Assembly (NCBI RefSeq): GCF_003932785.1 | Contig: NZ_RQYT01000004.1 | Coordinates: 62,001-126,000 of the forward strand | Direction: 5' to 3' | DNA from: Arachnia propionica | Lineage (GTDB): Bacteria > Actinomycetota > Actinomycetes > Propionibacteriales > Propionibacteriaceae | Length of the DNA stretch: 64,000 bases | Shown here: piece by piece, positions 1 to 8,185 of the stretch | How positions within the stretch are numbered: the first letter of the stretch is position 1 | Layout of the letters: the number at the start of each line of letters is the position of its first letter | Notes under the pieces: model-generated | What the model was told of the DNA's origin: nothing | The model's database searches: none | The model's input: the letters and a program-made list of their open reading frames with translations, nothing else | Made by a program: the position numbers and the translations under genes

Positions 1-247
1 GCCAGCCCCAGGTGCGACGATCCGACGGGGGACGCGCCATCAGCGTCGCCGCGATGAGGGCGACGATGAGCCCCATGGAGTCGGTCAGCATGTGTGCGGC
101 ATCCACCAGGAGTGCCAGACTCCCCGTGACGAGGGCGCCGATGATCTCCACCACCAGGATGCTGCCGGTGATGGCGAGGGCGGCGATCAGCCTCCGACGA
201 TTCGTGGAGCCGTGCGAGTGCCCGTGTGAATGTCCGTGGTCGTGCAT
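1..247 (-). CDS. Cation diffusion facilitator (CDF) metal exporter, N-terminal part
   Basis: Only the first ~82 codons are in the window; the gene runs off the left edge. The reverse strand begins with a His/Asp-rich stretch (M-H-D-H-G-H-S-H-G-H-S-H), typical of metal-binding N-termini of CzcD/ZitB-type exporters. A hydrophobic helix follows, then a segment reading LLVDAAHMLTDS, the conserved CDF metal-site motif in TM2 (D...HxxxD). CDF proteins export Zn2+/Co2+/Cd2+ by proton exchange at the cytoplasmic membrane. It lies 12 bp downstream of an ArsR-type regulator on the same strand, so the two are probably one metal-responsive operon. The exact metal cannot be told from this fragment. Confidence 0.9.
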   Translation of the reverse strand, partial: MHDHGHSHGHSHGSTNRRRLIAALAITGSILVVEIIGALVTGSLALLVDAAHMLTDSMGLIVALIAATLMARPPSDRRTWGW

Positions 248-259
248 CTGCTCCCACCC

Positions 260-595
260 TCACTGGCCGCAGTCGACGGGGATCTCGCCGGTTGCTCCGA
301 GCAGTGACTGGGCGGCGGCCAGCAGCTCCGCGGTCAACTCCGGTTCCGCCAGCGAGTAGAAGGTCGCCCGTCCCCGGACCCGGGCGCTCAGCAAACCGGA
401 GTCACGCAACGCACGCACATGGGCGGACACCGTGGACTGTGCCAGTCCCAGATGTCCAACGAGGTCGGCGACGCGGTGCGGGGCCAGCATCAGGTGTTGG
501 ATGATGGCCAGCCGGTTGGGGTCCGCCAGGCAGCGGAACAGCGTGGCCGCGAGCTCCACCTCGGGGTCACACTCACCACCTGTTGTCATCGTCAT
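260..595 (-). CDS. ArsR/SmtB-family metal-responsive repressor
   Basis: A winged-helix protein of about 111 aa. The recognition region reads HLGLAQSTVSAHVRALRDSG, the classic ArsR helix-turn-helix, followed by a beta-wing (RVRGRATFYSL). Possible metal ligands are Cys near the N-terminus (GGECDPE) and near the C-terminus (VDCGQ), plus acidic residues. Such repressors release DNA when Zn, Cd, Ni, Co or Pb binds. The gene is immediately upstream of the CDF exporter, its likely target. ATG at 595 was chosen; an in-frame TTG at 631 would add 12 residues, and an ATG at 589 is also possible. Confidence 0.88.
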   Translation of the reverse strand: MTMTTGGECDPEVELAATLFRCLADPNRLAIIQHLMLAPHRVADLVGHLGLAQSTVSAHVRALRDSGLLSARVRGRATFYSLAEPELTAELLAAAQSLLGATGEIPVDCGQ

Positions 596-721
596 AGGGC
601 GATGATAACGCTGATTGACGATGTCCGGCAAGGGTTTCCAAGGACTTTCCTCGCGTCCGGCCCCGGTGGGGCCGAACCGATGTCAGAGGCCGCGCGGGCA
701 GGCGAATCTGGTCGCGCAACC

Positions 722-1714
722 TCACTCCGGGAGAGGTTTCACCGCGACCACGAGGTCCCGGCGGATCGACGAGTCAACGCGGTGCGCGAACCGGTCCCAG
801 GCCCCGCCGCTGCGGACCTCCAGGCCCGCGTCGGTGAGCATCGCGGCCAGGTCCTCGCGCGGGAGGGAGAGGGTGTTCCAGCTCATCCCCAGCGCCCCAC
901 CCGGGTGCAGCTGACCCGCCCAGACCGGGATCGTCTCCGCGAGCAGCTGCGCCGGGGTGCGGGACCGCTTCCCGCCCGTCGTGGCGCCGTGGACGACCCC
1001 GTACGGGGCGTCCGTGACGATCGCGTCGAACCGCTTCTTCCCGTACAGCGCCCCCGAGGTGCGGGCGTCGCCGGTGAACACCGTCGCCAGCAGTTCGCGC
1101 TTGCCGACGGTGATCCGGACGTCGAAGCGGCGGCCGATGTTCCTCCCCTCGCGGCGCACCGGGGTGATGTCGGCGTTGTGCTTGACCCGCTTGCGACGCA
1201 GGTACGTCTTGTAGAACGCGGCCATCGCCTCGAAGGCCTTGTCGTCGGACTCCACCCCGAAGGCGTCGCAGCCCGCGATGAGCGCCGTCGACAGGGTGGT
1301 GCCGCGGCCCGCCATCGGATCGAGGACCCGGTACGGGGCGGGCCGGTCGCAGGCGGCGAGGGTGACGTTGAGCAGCAGCCGGGTGAACTGCTCGTTGGTC
1401 TTCCCCTGGTACTTGGGGATGGTGACGAGGTCGTCGTCGAGGAGGTCGACGCGGGGCAGCGCGACGGGGTGCAGCATGTCGCCGTCGCGGCGGTACAGCG
1501 CGAAGGCCGCCGACTGGGAGGCGATGGTCGCCAGCTGATCGCGGGTGGGGGAGTCGGCCGTGAAGCCGAGGTAGTCCACCCCCGCCAGTTCCACCTGCTC
1601 GACCTCCGCGACGAAGGGGGCCGTGATCTCCAGTTCAGCGGCGGTCAGCGCCGCCGCCTCCCCTGCGTAGACGCGGTTGGCGGATGGGTTGCGCAGCAGC
1701 AGGTACGACGACAT
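722..1714 (-). CDS. TRM11-like SAM-dependent RNA/DNA methyltransferase
   Basis: A 330-aa protein. Residues 131-140 read LDPMAGRGTT, the SAM-binding motif I, and residues 235-239 read DAPYG, a variant of the (N/D)PP(Y/F) catalytic motif of N-methyltransferases. The N-terminal ~110 residues are the variable region typical of actinobacterial TRM11/UPF0020 relatives. TRM11 relatives methylate guanosine N2 in tRNA, but the substrate here is not determined. The gene stands alone with AT-poor flanks. The start is ATG at 1714. Confidence 0.8.
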   Translation of the reverse strand: MSSYLLLRNPSANRVYAGEAAALTAAELEITAPFVAEVEQVELAGVDYLGFTADSPTRDQLATIASQSAAFALYRRDGDMLHPVALPRVDLLDDDLVTIPKYQGKTNEQFTRLLLNVTLAACDRPAPYRVLDPMAGRGTTLSTALIAGCDAFGVESDDKAFEAMAAFYKTYLRRKRVKHNADITPVRREGRNIGRRFDVRITVGKRELLATVFTGDARTSGALYGKKRFDAIVTDAPYGVVHGATTGGKRSRTPAQLLAETIPVWAGQLHPGGALGMSWNTLSLPREDLAAMLTDAGLEVRSGGAWDRFAHRVDSSIRRDLVVAVKPLPE

Positions 1715-1760
1715 GGCAGCAGTCTTGCATCCGCGATCAGCCGCGGGCCAGCTCGACCCG

Positions 1761-2768
1761 TCACTTCCAGACGGCGATGAACTCCTGGGTCACGGCGTTG
1801 GCGTCGCTGGGGGTGGTGGCCGTGGCCAGAGCCGTCTGCAGCACTCCCCGGTGGGCCTTGGTGTAGCAGCCGTAGAACTTCAGGTCCCGCTCCGTGTCGG
1901 TGAGCTGACCGCAGACGCTTTCCCCGAAGGTCTCCGGGTTCTCGAGTTCCTTGGTCAGGGTCTCGAAGAAGAACTCGCCGGGCACGTAGCCGGCGACGAA
2001 ACGGCCCCTGTCCGAGCTGTCGTACCCCTGGAACTTGAACAACCCTGTGGACTCCTCCTCCTGCAGCTTGACGGCCTTGAAGGTTCCGAACGTCTCCGGG
2101 AAGGGCGGCTCCTCGAAGGTCTCATGCGTCGGTTCCGCGGAGGTCGGGGTCGGGGTCGGCGTGGGGGTCGGTTTCTTTGAGGGGGCCTTCGACGACTTCT
2201 CCGCGCTGGGGCTCTTCGTGGGTTTCGGCTCCTCGCTGGACTGGGAGGCGGTGGCCGTCGGCTGCTGGCTGCTCTGGGTGGGGGTGGCGACGTTGTCGCC
2301 CTGACCGCGGGTGACCAGGTACACGACGAGTCCGCCCACCGCCAGCACCAGGACCACGACCAGCGTGACGAGCAACGGGTTGACCCTCCGGGGCGGGGTG
2401 GGCATGCCGTGGTACTGGCCAGGGTCCGGGTACCCCTGTCCCGGCTGGGTGCCATGGCCCGGTGCCGCGTATGCGGGCTGCTGACCGTACTGCTGCTGGT
2501 CGTACGGCTGCTGACCGTAGGACTGCTGACCGTAGGGCTGCTGGGACGACGGCGGGTACTGCTGCTGCCAGGGCGTCTGCCCGCCCTGGTGGGGCTGCTG
2601 AGGGTAGCCGCTCTGGCCCGGTTGCTGCGGGTATCCACCCTGCTGCTGTTGCGGATGGCCGCCCGGCCCCTGCTGGGGATGGCTGCCCTGGCCCTGCTGT
2701 GGGTGGGGCTGCCACGGCTGCCCCATCGGGCCCTGCTGTCCGGAACCTGGCCATTGGTTACTGCTCAT
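1761..2768 (-). CDS. Gln/Pro/Gly-rich membrane-anchored protein (paralogue of 12044-12910)
   Basis: A 335-aa protein in four parts. Residues ~1-125 are a low-complexity Gln/Pro/Gly/Tyr region with repeated HPQQ/YPQQ/YGQQ units. One membrane helix follows (about 132-152). Next is a Ser/Thr/Pro/Lys linker of about 75 residues ending in a PTPTPTP run. Last is a small C-terminal domain of ~110 residues with two cysteines, likely extracytoplasmic. The strong ribosome-binding site (AGGAGG just upstream) and the N-terminus MS(S/N)NQW are shared with the protein at 12044-12910, as are the paired cysteines and an F-x-A-(V/A)-W-(K/Q) C-terminus. No known enzymatic motif is visible. Function unknown; an envelope protein is the inference. 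Confidence 0.72.
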   Translation of the reverse strand: MSSNQWPGSGQQGPMGQPWQPHPQQGQGSHPQQGPGGHPQQQQGGYPQQPGQSGYPQQPHQGGQTPWQQQYPPSSQQPYGQQSYGQQPYDQQQYGQQPAYAAPGHGTQPGQGYPDPGQYHGMPTPPRRVNPLLVTLVVVLVLAVGGLVVYLVTRGQGDNVATPTQSSQQPTATASQSSEEPKPTKSPSAEKSSKAPSKKPTPTPTPTPTSAEPTHETFEEPPFPETFGTFKAVKLQEEESTGLFKFQGYDSSDRGRFVAGYVPGEFFFETLTKELENPETFGESVCGQLTDTERDLKFYGCYTKAHRGVLQTALATATTPSDANAVTQEFIAVWK

Positions 2769-2820
2769 CTGTGCCTCCTGCGAACCTATGTTAGAGGTGC
2801 CCGGAGAGGTGAGCCCTCAC

Positions 2821-3010
2821 CGGGTCTCGACAATCGGGCGCACAGCGCCCTCAGCTCGACCAGCGGAGAGAGGGGATCCTCGCCGCGTTTCCGCTGGTCG
2901 AGCCGCGAAGCGAGCGTGTCGGGACCTCTGGAGGGGTTCCTGCGAACTCTCACGGGGTCTCGACACGGGTCCCTTCACTGCGTTTCGGGTCCCGGCTCGA
3001 CCAGCGGAGA
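2821..3010. repeat. REP-like palindromic repeat cluster 1
   Basis: Fills the 2769-3071 intergenic gap. It holds three copies of a motif that reads GTCTCGACACG at one end and GGCTCGACCAGCGG at the other. They lie at about 2823-2866 and 2954-3007 (same orientation) and 2891-2926 (reverse orientation, CCGCTGGTCGAGCCG to GTGTCGGGACC). Related copies occur at 19715-20014, 28887-29038 and 53665-53745. No coding capacity is visible. Confidence 0.75.
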
Positions 3011-3071
3011 GGGGGCCCGGAGAGGAGGACACCGGGGTGACCACAGTGGATTCACCCATCGGCGCGCCCTC

Positions 3072-4757
3072 TCAGCGCAGGAACAGCGCCTTCAGGCGGC
3101 GGGAGGCGATGACCGTGCCGAGCACCGCCAGCGCCACGAAGTACAGGGCGTGACCGGCGGTGGCCCAGCCGACCGCCCCGGAGGTCAGATCCCGCATCAT
3201 CTCGATGCCGTGCCACAGGGGCAGGAACTTCACCACCGTCGCGATCGGCTCCGGGTACACCTCGACGGGGTAGAAGGTGCCGGAGAACAGGAACATCGGC
3301 ATGAGCGCCACGAAGATCCAGTCCAGTTGCTGGAAGGTCCTCGCGAACGACGTGGCGGCCATGCCGATCCCGGCGAAGCCGAAGGCGATGAGCAGACAGG
3401 CTGGGATCGCCAGCAGCGCCCACCACGAGGCGACGAGCCCGAGTGCCGCCATCACTGCCAGGAACGCCGTCGCGTACAACCCGCCCCGGACCAGTGCGAC
3501 GATGATCTCACCGAAGGCCACGTCCAGCGGCGACAACGAGGTGGACAGCATCCCCTCGTAGAGCTTGTCGAACTTCAGTTTGAAGAACACGTTGTAGACG
3601 GTGTCCATCACCGCGCCCATCATCGCGGAGCTGGCCAACAGGCCCGGTGCGATGAAGGCGGCGTAGGCCGTCGCCCCGTCGGCCTGTCCGACGAGGGTGC
3701 CGAGCCCGAAACCCATGGCGGCCAGGTACAGCAGGGGTTCGATGCCACCGGTGACCATGACCAGGGTGCTGGACCCCCAGGCCGCCTTGACCCCCCGTCT
3801 GGCGACGGTGAGGAAGCCCCAGCGGTGGCCTCCGGCGGCCCGGATCAGGTCCTGGCCGTCCGGCAGCTCCTGACCCTCTGCCACCGCGACCTCCGGTTTC
3901 GCGGGTTTCCGACGTTTCTTCCGGCCGATGAACAGCTCCCCGAGCAGCCGGGCTTGGTAGGCCCGGCACGCCAGCCACCAGCCGAGCACCGCCAGTGCTG
4001 CCAGGTAGGCGACGTGCACGACTGGCAACCACCATGGCGCCGCCTGGCCCAGGGTGATGATCCGTGCCAGGTTCACCCCGTGCCACAGTGGCGAGGCCCA
4101 GCCGACGGGCTGGAGCCAGATCGGCAGTACCTCCAGCGGGAAGTAGGTGCCGGAGAACAGGGTCAACGGCAGCACCACCAGACGGCTGAAGAGCGAGAAC
4201 TGCCCCTTGTCCTCCGGCTGGTGGGTGGTCCAGGCCGCGACGAGGTTCCCGAAGGCCCAGGCTGTGAGCAGCGCGATGGGGAGCAGGAACACCGCGTTGA
4301 GGATCGTGACACCGCCGAAGGGCAACAGCACGAGGACCACCGTCGCCACGCTGATGGTGTAACGCAGTGAGCCTCCGATCATGTGGCCGGTGAAGAGTTG
4401 GTGCGGGGTCGTCGGGGTGGTGGCGGCGGACAGGTACGTCTCGAACCACTTGAACCCGGCCATCACTCCCATCATGTTCTCGATGTGGGCGCCGTGCACG
4501 GCGACGCTGAGGATCATCGCCGGTGCGACGAACTGCAGGAACGGCACCCCGAGGGCGCCGGGACTGGCCTGGTCCACCACCACGCCGAGTCCCACCCCCA
4601 GCGCCAGTACTGTCAGCAGCGACTCCGCGGTGCCGGTGCCGAAGACACTCCCCGCCCAGGCGCGCAGCTGCATCACCACGTTCTTCGCATGCAGGAGCGA
4701 CCCCCAGCGGGCGACGCGCCGCGCCTGGGCATCGTGGTTGATGGTGTGCTCAGTCAA
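3072..4757 (-). CDS. ABC-2 type exporter permease, two permease domains in one chain
   Basis: A 561-aa membrane protein, about twice the normal length for an ABC-2 permease. Two similar halves each carry about six membrane segments and a matching motif: LFSGTYFPLEVLPIWLQPV in the first half and LFSGTFYPVEVYPEPIATV in the second, each followed by LWHG. This shows an internal duplication, so one chain can supply both membrane halves. The start is a TTG at 4757 inside the 3' end of the upstream ATPase gene (8-bp overlap), indicating translational coupling. With that ATPase it forms a DrrAB/NodIJ-like exporter; the substrate is unknown. Confidence 0.85.
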   Translation of the reverse strand: MTEHTINHDAQARRVARWGSLLHAKNVVMQLRAWAGSVFGTGTAESLLTVLALGVGLGVVVDQASPGALGVPFLQFVAPAMILSVAVHGAHIENMMGVMAGFKWFETYLSAATTPTTPHQLFTGHMIGGSLRYTISVATVVLVLLPFGGVTILNAVFLLPIALLTAWAFGNLVAAWTTHQPEDKGQFSLFSRLVVLPLTLFSGTYFPLEVLPIWLQPVGWASPLWHGVNLARIITLGQAAPWWLPVVHVAYLAALAVLGWWLACRAYQARLLGELFIGRKKRRKPAKPEVAVAEGQELPDGQDLIRAAGGHRWGFLTVARRGVKAAWGSSTLVMVTGGIEPLLYLAAMGFGLGTLVGQADGATAYAAFIAPGLLASSAMMGAVMDTVYNVFFKLKFDKLYEGMLSTSLSPLDVAFGEIIVALVRGGLYATAFLAVMAALGLVASWWALLAIPACLLIAFGFAGIGMAATSFARTFQQLDWIFVALMPMFLFSGTFYPVEVYPEPIATVVKFLPLWHGIEMMRDLTSGAVGWATAGHALYFVALAVLGTVIASRRLKALFLR

Positions 4758-5676
4758 TGAGGGACCGTCCCGTCAGACGGAGGAACACGTCCTCGAGGGA
4801 GCAGCGTCGCACCAGCGCGGACAGGGGCTCCAGACCGAGTCCATGGACGGCACTCAGGATGGCCTCGCCGTCGGCGGCGTAGACCAGCACCCGGTCCGGC
4901 AGCACCTCGATGCGATCCCCGATCCCGGCCAGGCTCTCCGCGGCCTCTGCGTTCCGGCTGGAACCGAAACGCAGCTCCGCGACCTCCTTGCCCGCGTGCT
5001 CCCGGACGAGATCCGGGGGCGTACCCTCGGCGACGATGCGACCGTGGTCGACGACGATGAGCCGGTCGCACAGCTGCTCCGCCTCATCCATGTGATGCGT
5101 GGTGAGCAGGAGCGTGGTGCCCTTCTCCTTGAGCTGGAACAGCCGGTCCCACAGGATGTGCCGGGCCTGCGGGTCGAGGCCGGTCGTCGGCTCGTCCAGC
5201 AGCACGATCCGCGGATCCGAGACGAGCGCCCTCGCGATGGTGAGACGTCGTTTCATGCCGCCGGACAGGTCGTCGACGCGGGAGTTCTGCTTCTCGACGA
5301 GCTGCGCGAACTGGAGCAGCTCGTTGGACTTCGCCTCCAGCCAGGGACGGGGCAACCCGAAGTAGCGGCCGTGGAAGATGAGGTTCTGTCGCACCGTCAG
5401 CTGCAGGTCGAGGTTGTCGGTCTGGGGGACCACACCGAGGTGGGCTCGGATCCGGGGGCCCTGGTCGTCGGGGTCCATGCCGAGGATGCGAAGTTCCCCG
5501 CCGGAGCGCTGCGAGACGCCGGAGATCATCCGCATCGTCGTCGACTTGCCCGCCCCGTTGGGCCCGAGGAGCCCGAAGGAGGTGCCGGGCTCCACCTCGA
5601 AGTCGATGCCCTTGACCGCCTCGAAGTCCCCGTAGGACTTGCGCAGTTGGCGGGCGAGGATCACAGGTTCAGTCAC
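4750..5676 (-). CDS. DrrA-like ABC exporter ATP-binding protein
   Basis: A 308-aa ABC ATPase. Walker A is GPNGAGKST, the signature is LSGGMKRRL, and Walker B is IVLLDEPTTGLDPQ with the switch His in LLTTHHMDEAE. The C-terminal extension ending SLEDVFLRLTGR is characteristic of the DrrA/NodI/CcmA subfamily. The start is GTG at 5676 (VTEPVIL); upstream sequence in frame is not conserved in style. It overlaps the following permease gene by 8 bp, so both subunits should be made together. Role: energising export of an unidentified, probably hydrophobic, compound. Confidence 0.9.
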   Translation of the reverse strand: MTEPVILARQLRKSYGDFEAVKGIDFEVEPGTSFGLLGPNGAGKSTTMRMISGVSQRSGGELRILGMDPDDQGPRIRAHLGVVPQTDNLDLQLTVRQNLIFHGRYFGLPRPWLEAKSNELLQFAQLVEKQNSRVDDLSGGMKRRLTIARALVSDPRIVLLDEPTTGLDPQARHILWDRLFQLKEKGTTLLLTTHHMDEAEQLCDRLIVVDHGRIVAEGTPPDLVREHAGKEVAELRFGSSRNAEAAESLAGIGDRIEVLPDRVLVYAADGEAILSAVHGLGLEPLSALVRRCSLEDVFLRLTGRSLID

Positions 5677-5750
5677 GGCCCGCAACCCTACTCGATGGGG
5701 CCGACAAAAGGCGGACGTCTCGTCGCGTCCTGCCCGACACCGAGGCGGTT

Positions 5751-6275
5751 TCAGTACATGCCGGGGGGCGGGAAGTCGACGAAGCGGTCGACGAAGGAGG
5801 CGCGTGGGGCGACGCGCCTCTGTTCCGTCGCCCGGTGGGGCATGGTGGCCTGGAGCCATGACAGGAGCTCGTCGGGGACCTTGGCCTTGAGGAAGGGCGT
5901 GACCCGGAACCGCAGCACGCGGCTGTGGTCGTAGATCTCCAGGCGGCGACTCTGGTCGACGACCCGGGCGTGGCCGATGTCGGTGAGCCGCATCACCAGC
6001 TGCCCCCGCTTCCTGTCCCAGACGACGAGCTGACCGTTCCCGATCGAGACGGTGACCGGCCAGCTGAGCAGCCACAGGATGCCGAACAAGGGGGCCAACA
6101 GGGGGATCAGGATCAGCGTGACGAGTAGTCGGGCGGTTCGTGCGCTCTGCTGGTCCTGGTTCATCAGGAAGATGACGACCACCACCAACACGACGGCCAG
6201 GTAGGTGATGACGATTCCCCACACGAGGGTCCTGTTCTCAGGGAATGCTCTCATCGAGAAGGTCTTCAAGGTCAC
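5751..6275 (-). CDS. PH-like membrane protein (paralogue 1 of 3)
   Basis: About 174 aa: two membrane helices near the N-terminus (about 17-37 and 48-70), then a soluble ~100-residue part with alternating beta-strand pattern (QLVVWDRKRGQLVMRLTDIG and following). It looks like a bacterial PH/YcxB-like domain and ends VDRFVDFPPPGMY. The start is uncertain: GTG 6275, TTG 6269 (just after GGAGG) and ATG 6254 are in frame. It is first of three same-strand genes with the same architecture (6324-6833, 7013-7543). No function is known from the sequence. Confidence 0.68.
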   Translation of the reverse strand: MTLKTFSMRAFPENRTLVWGIVITYLAVVLVVVVIFLMNQDQQSARTARLLVTLILIPLLAPLFGILWLLSWPVTVSIGNGQLVVWDRKRGQLVMRLTDIGHARVVDQSRRLEIYDHSRVLRFRVTPFLKAKVPDELLSWLQATMPHRATEQRRVAPRASFVDRFVDFPPPGMY

Positions 6276-6323
6276 CTCCGAACCGTGGAAGCGTGGACGG
6301 GAGCAGCCTAACCAAGGGTGGGG

Positions 6324-6833
6324 TCACACCGGCAGGAACTCCACCGAGCGGTCGGTCCAGCGGAGTTCCTGGACCCGACCCTCCTTCCGGGTCTCGCGCC
6401 CGGGCAGGGCGTGGAGCAGTTCGTCGAGGACGGCGTCGCTGGGGTTCGTCAGCCCGTGACAGTTGAGGCGGATGCGGACATTCCCGGCCCGGTCGCAGAT
6501 CTCCAGGCAGCGGGACAGCGCCGTCACCCGGACCGTGCCGATGTCGGCGAGGGCGATGCGGGCGACCTCCTCCTTCGGTGTCCGAACAACGAGGTCCTCC
6601 TGGTTGATCTGGACGGTGCGCTGGGAGTCGAGGAAGGCGATGAGCATGAAGGCGGGGAGCAGCATCACGACGATGCCCGCGGCGTTGACGACCCGGTTGC
6701 CCTGAAGTGCGACGGTGTGGAAGAAGTCGCGGTTCGACGCGATGAGCGTGACGAGCACGCTGAGGTACGCACTGGCGATGAGAACTGCCGGCCACTTCTT
6801 CGTTGCCTGGACAGTGAACTCGAAGGTTCGCAT
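6324..6833 (-). CDS. PH-like membrane protein (paralogue 2 of 3)
   Basis: 169 aa with two N-terminal membrane helices (about 14-33 and 48-67), then a strand-rich cytoplasmic domain containing QINQEDLVVRTPKEEVARI and LADIGTVRVTALSRCLEI. It aligns by eye with the neighbours at 5751 and 7013, including (D/E)IG(H/T)(A/V)RV, a strand ending LEI(Y/C)D, and a C-terminus of the type RSVEFLPV. Likely arose by local duplication. Function unknown. Confidence 0.68.
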   Translation of the reverse strand: MRTFEFTVQATKKWPAVLIASAYLSVLVTLIASNRDFFHTVALQGNRVVNAAGIVVMLLPAFMLIAFLDSQRTVQINQEDLVVRTPKEEVARIALADIGTVRVTALSRCLEICDRAGNVRIRLNCHGLTNPSDAVLDELLHALPGRETRKEGRVQELRWTDRSVEFLPV

Positions 6834-7012
6834 GTCTCTCCTTCCGACGAGCAGAAGGCTAGTCAGCGGCGGGGCGACATCAAGACCCTTGAGTTCATTG
6901 AGACCATAAAGCCGACAGACTCATAGTTTATCGGCTGAGAATCCCCGTGGAAAGGAAGTGTGGAGCTACATTCCTGAGGAAAGCCTCGTCAATGGGCGGT
7001 TCGTCGAGTGAA

Positions 7013-7543
7013 TCAGTGATATCTCTGCGCGGTGCGCGACGGTGGGACACCGGGCGGGAAGGTGATCACCCGGTGGCGTCGGTTCCTGGGGCGCTTCCCA
7101 CCGCGCGGGTCCGGGGCCTCCAGATGCGGCAGCTCCCGCCGCAGACAATCGGCGATCTCGTCCGGTACCGTCGTCGCGGCCGTCGGTTTGAGATCGACGC
7201 GGAGCTGGCCGTACCGGTCGAAGGCCTGAAAATTCCGGGTGAGCTTCTGGAAAACCTCCACCCGTGACAGGTCAGTCAGGGGGAAACGGTCCAACTCGAC
7301 CTTGCCGTCGCTGATGAAGAACTGGCCGTGGGCGATCGTGATGACCCGGGTGGGACTCATGGCGTTGCGGATGAACATCATGCCCCCGAGCGCCACCGGG
7401 ACGGTGATGTAGGCCGCGGCGACGTCCACGTCGAACTGCATGTGCAGGAAGGCGAGCACGATGAGAGCGCCGAAGCACCAGCCCAGCCCGGCGAGGAACA
7501 GGGGCAGGAACTTCGGGCGGAGCTGGAGCGTGAAGGTGTTCAT
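7013..7543 (-). CDS. PH-like membrane protein (paralogue 3 of 3)
   Basis: 176 aa with two membrane helices (about 13-32 and 38-58), then a PH-like strand-rich domain ([20 protein letters not shown], then [21 protein letters not shown]). The ATG start at 7543 overlaps the stop of ppa as ATGA, so it is co-translated with pyrophosphatase. The upstream in-frame extension on this strand is a shadow of ppa and was excluded. A roughly 180-bp AT-richer gap follows before the next paralogue. Function unknown. Confidence 0.66.
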   Translation of the reverse strand: MNTFTLQLRPKFLPLFLAGLGWCFGALIVLAFLHMQFDVDVAAAYITVPVALGGMMFIRNAMSPTRVITIAHGQFFISDGKVELDRFPLTDLSRVEVFQKLTRNFQAFDRYGQLRVDLKPTAATTVPDEIADCLRRELPHLEAPDPRGGKRPRNRRHRVITFPPGVPPSRTAQRYH

Positions 7544-8103
7544 GCGAGGTTGACGTGGTGGTGCTCGAAGGAGGTCCCCTTCGCCCGCTCGATGGAGGCC
7601 AGGATCTCCTTCTCGGCCTCGTCGCGGCCCGCCCACGTCGCGCCCTCCACCGACTTGCCGGGCTCCAGGTCCTTGTAGACGGAGAAGAAGTGCTCGATCT
7701 CCAGCAGGATGTGCTCGGCCACCGAGTCGAGATCCTTGAGGTGGCGACGGCGGGTGTCGGCCGTCGGCACGCACAGCACCTTGTCGTCGCCGCCCATCTC
7801 GTCGGTCATGCGGAACATGGCGACGGCGTAGCACTCGATGAGGCACCCCGGGAACGTCGGCTCCGCGCCGATCACCATCGCATCGAGCGGGTCGCCGTCC
7901 TGCCCGAGCGTGCCCTCGATGAAGCCGTAGTCGTACGGGTACTGGGTGGAGGTGAACAGGGTGCGGTCGAGCCGGATGCGGCCGGTGTGGTGATCCATCT
8001 CGTACTTGTTCTTCGTCCCCTTGGGGATCTCCACGGTGACGTCGAACAGGACTCGGTTCTCCGGGGTGAAGATGTCGATGCTCTCGATGACGTCATCACT
8101 CAC
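7540..8103 (-). CDS. ppa: Inorganic pyrophosphatase (family I)
   Basis: 187 aa, normal for the family though with a slightly longer C-terminal tail. It hydrolyses PPi to phosphate in the cytoplasm with Mg2+, pulling nucleotide and tRNA-charging reactions forward. Active-site features are visible: the start [21 protein letters not shown], and the metal-binding signature DGDPLDAMV with its three Asp residues, then Lys/Asp in LKDL. It lies divergent to dacB, sharing an 82-bp promoter gap, and is followed by a coupled PH-like gene. Confidence 0.97.
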   Translation of the reverse strand: MSDDVIESIDIFTPENRVLFDVTVEIPKGTKNKYEMDHHTGRIRLDRTLFTSTQYPYDYGFIEGTLGQDGDPLDAMVIGAEPTFPGCLIECYAVAMFRMTDEMGGDDKVLCVPTADTRRRHLKDLDSVAEHILLEIEHFFSVYKDLEPGKSVEGATWAGRDEAEKEILASIERAKGTSFEHHHVNLA

Positions 8104-8185
8104 TGGGACACTCCTATGATTGGGGAACGGCCGCGGCCACAGCGGCCCGTTTCGCCTGCAACCTTACCGGACCAGGAGTGAGCCG

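Noticed and set aside
419-1780. Long open frame on the plus strand across the methyltransferase gene.
   Set aside because: It is the GC-driven shadow of the minus-strand gene, with arginine/glycine-rich, domain-free sequence.
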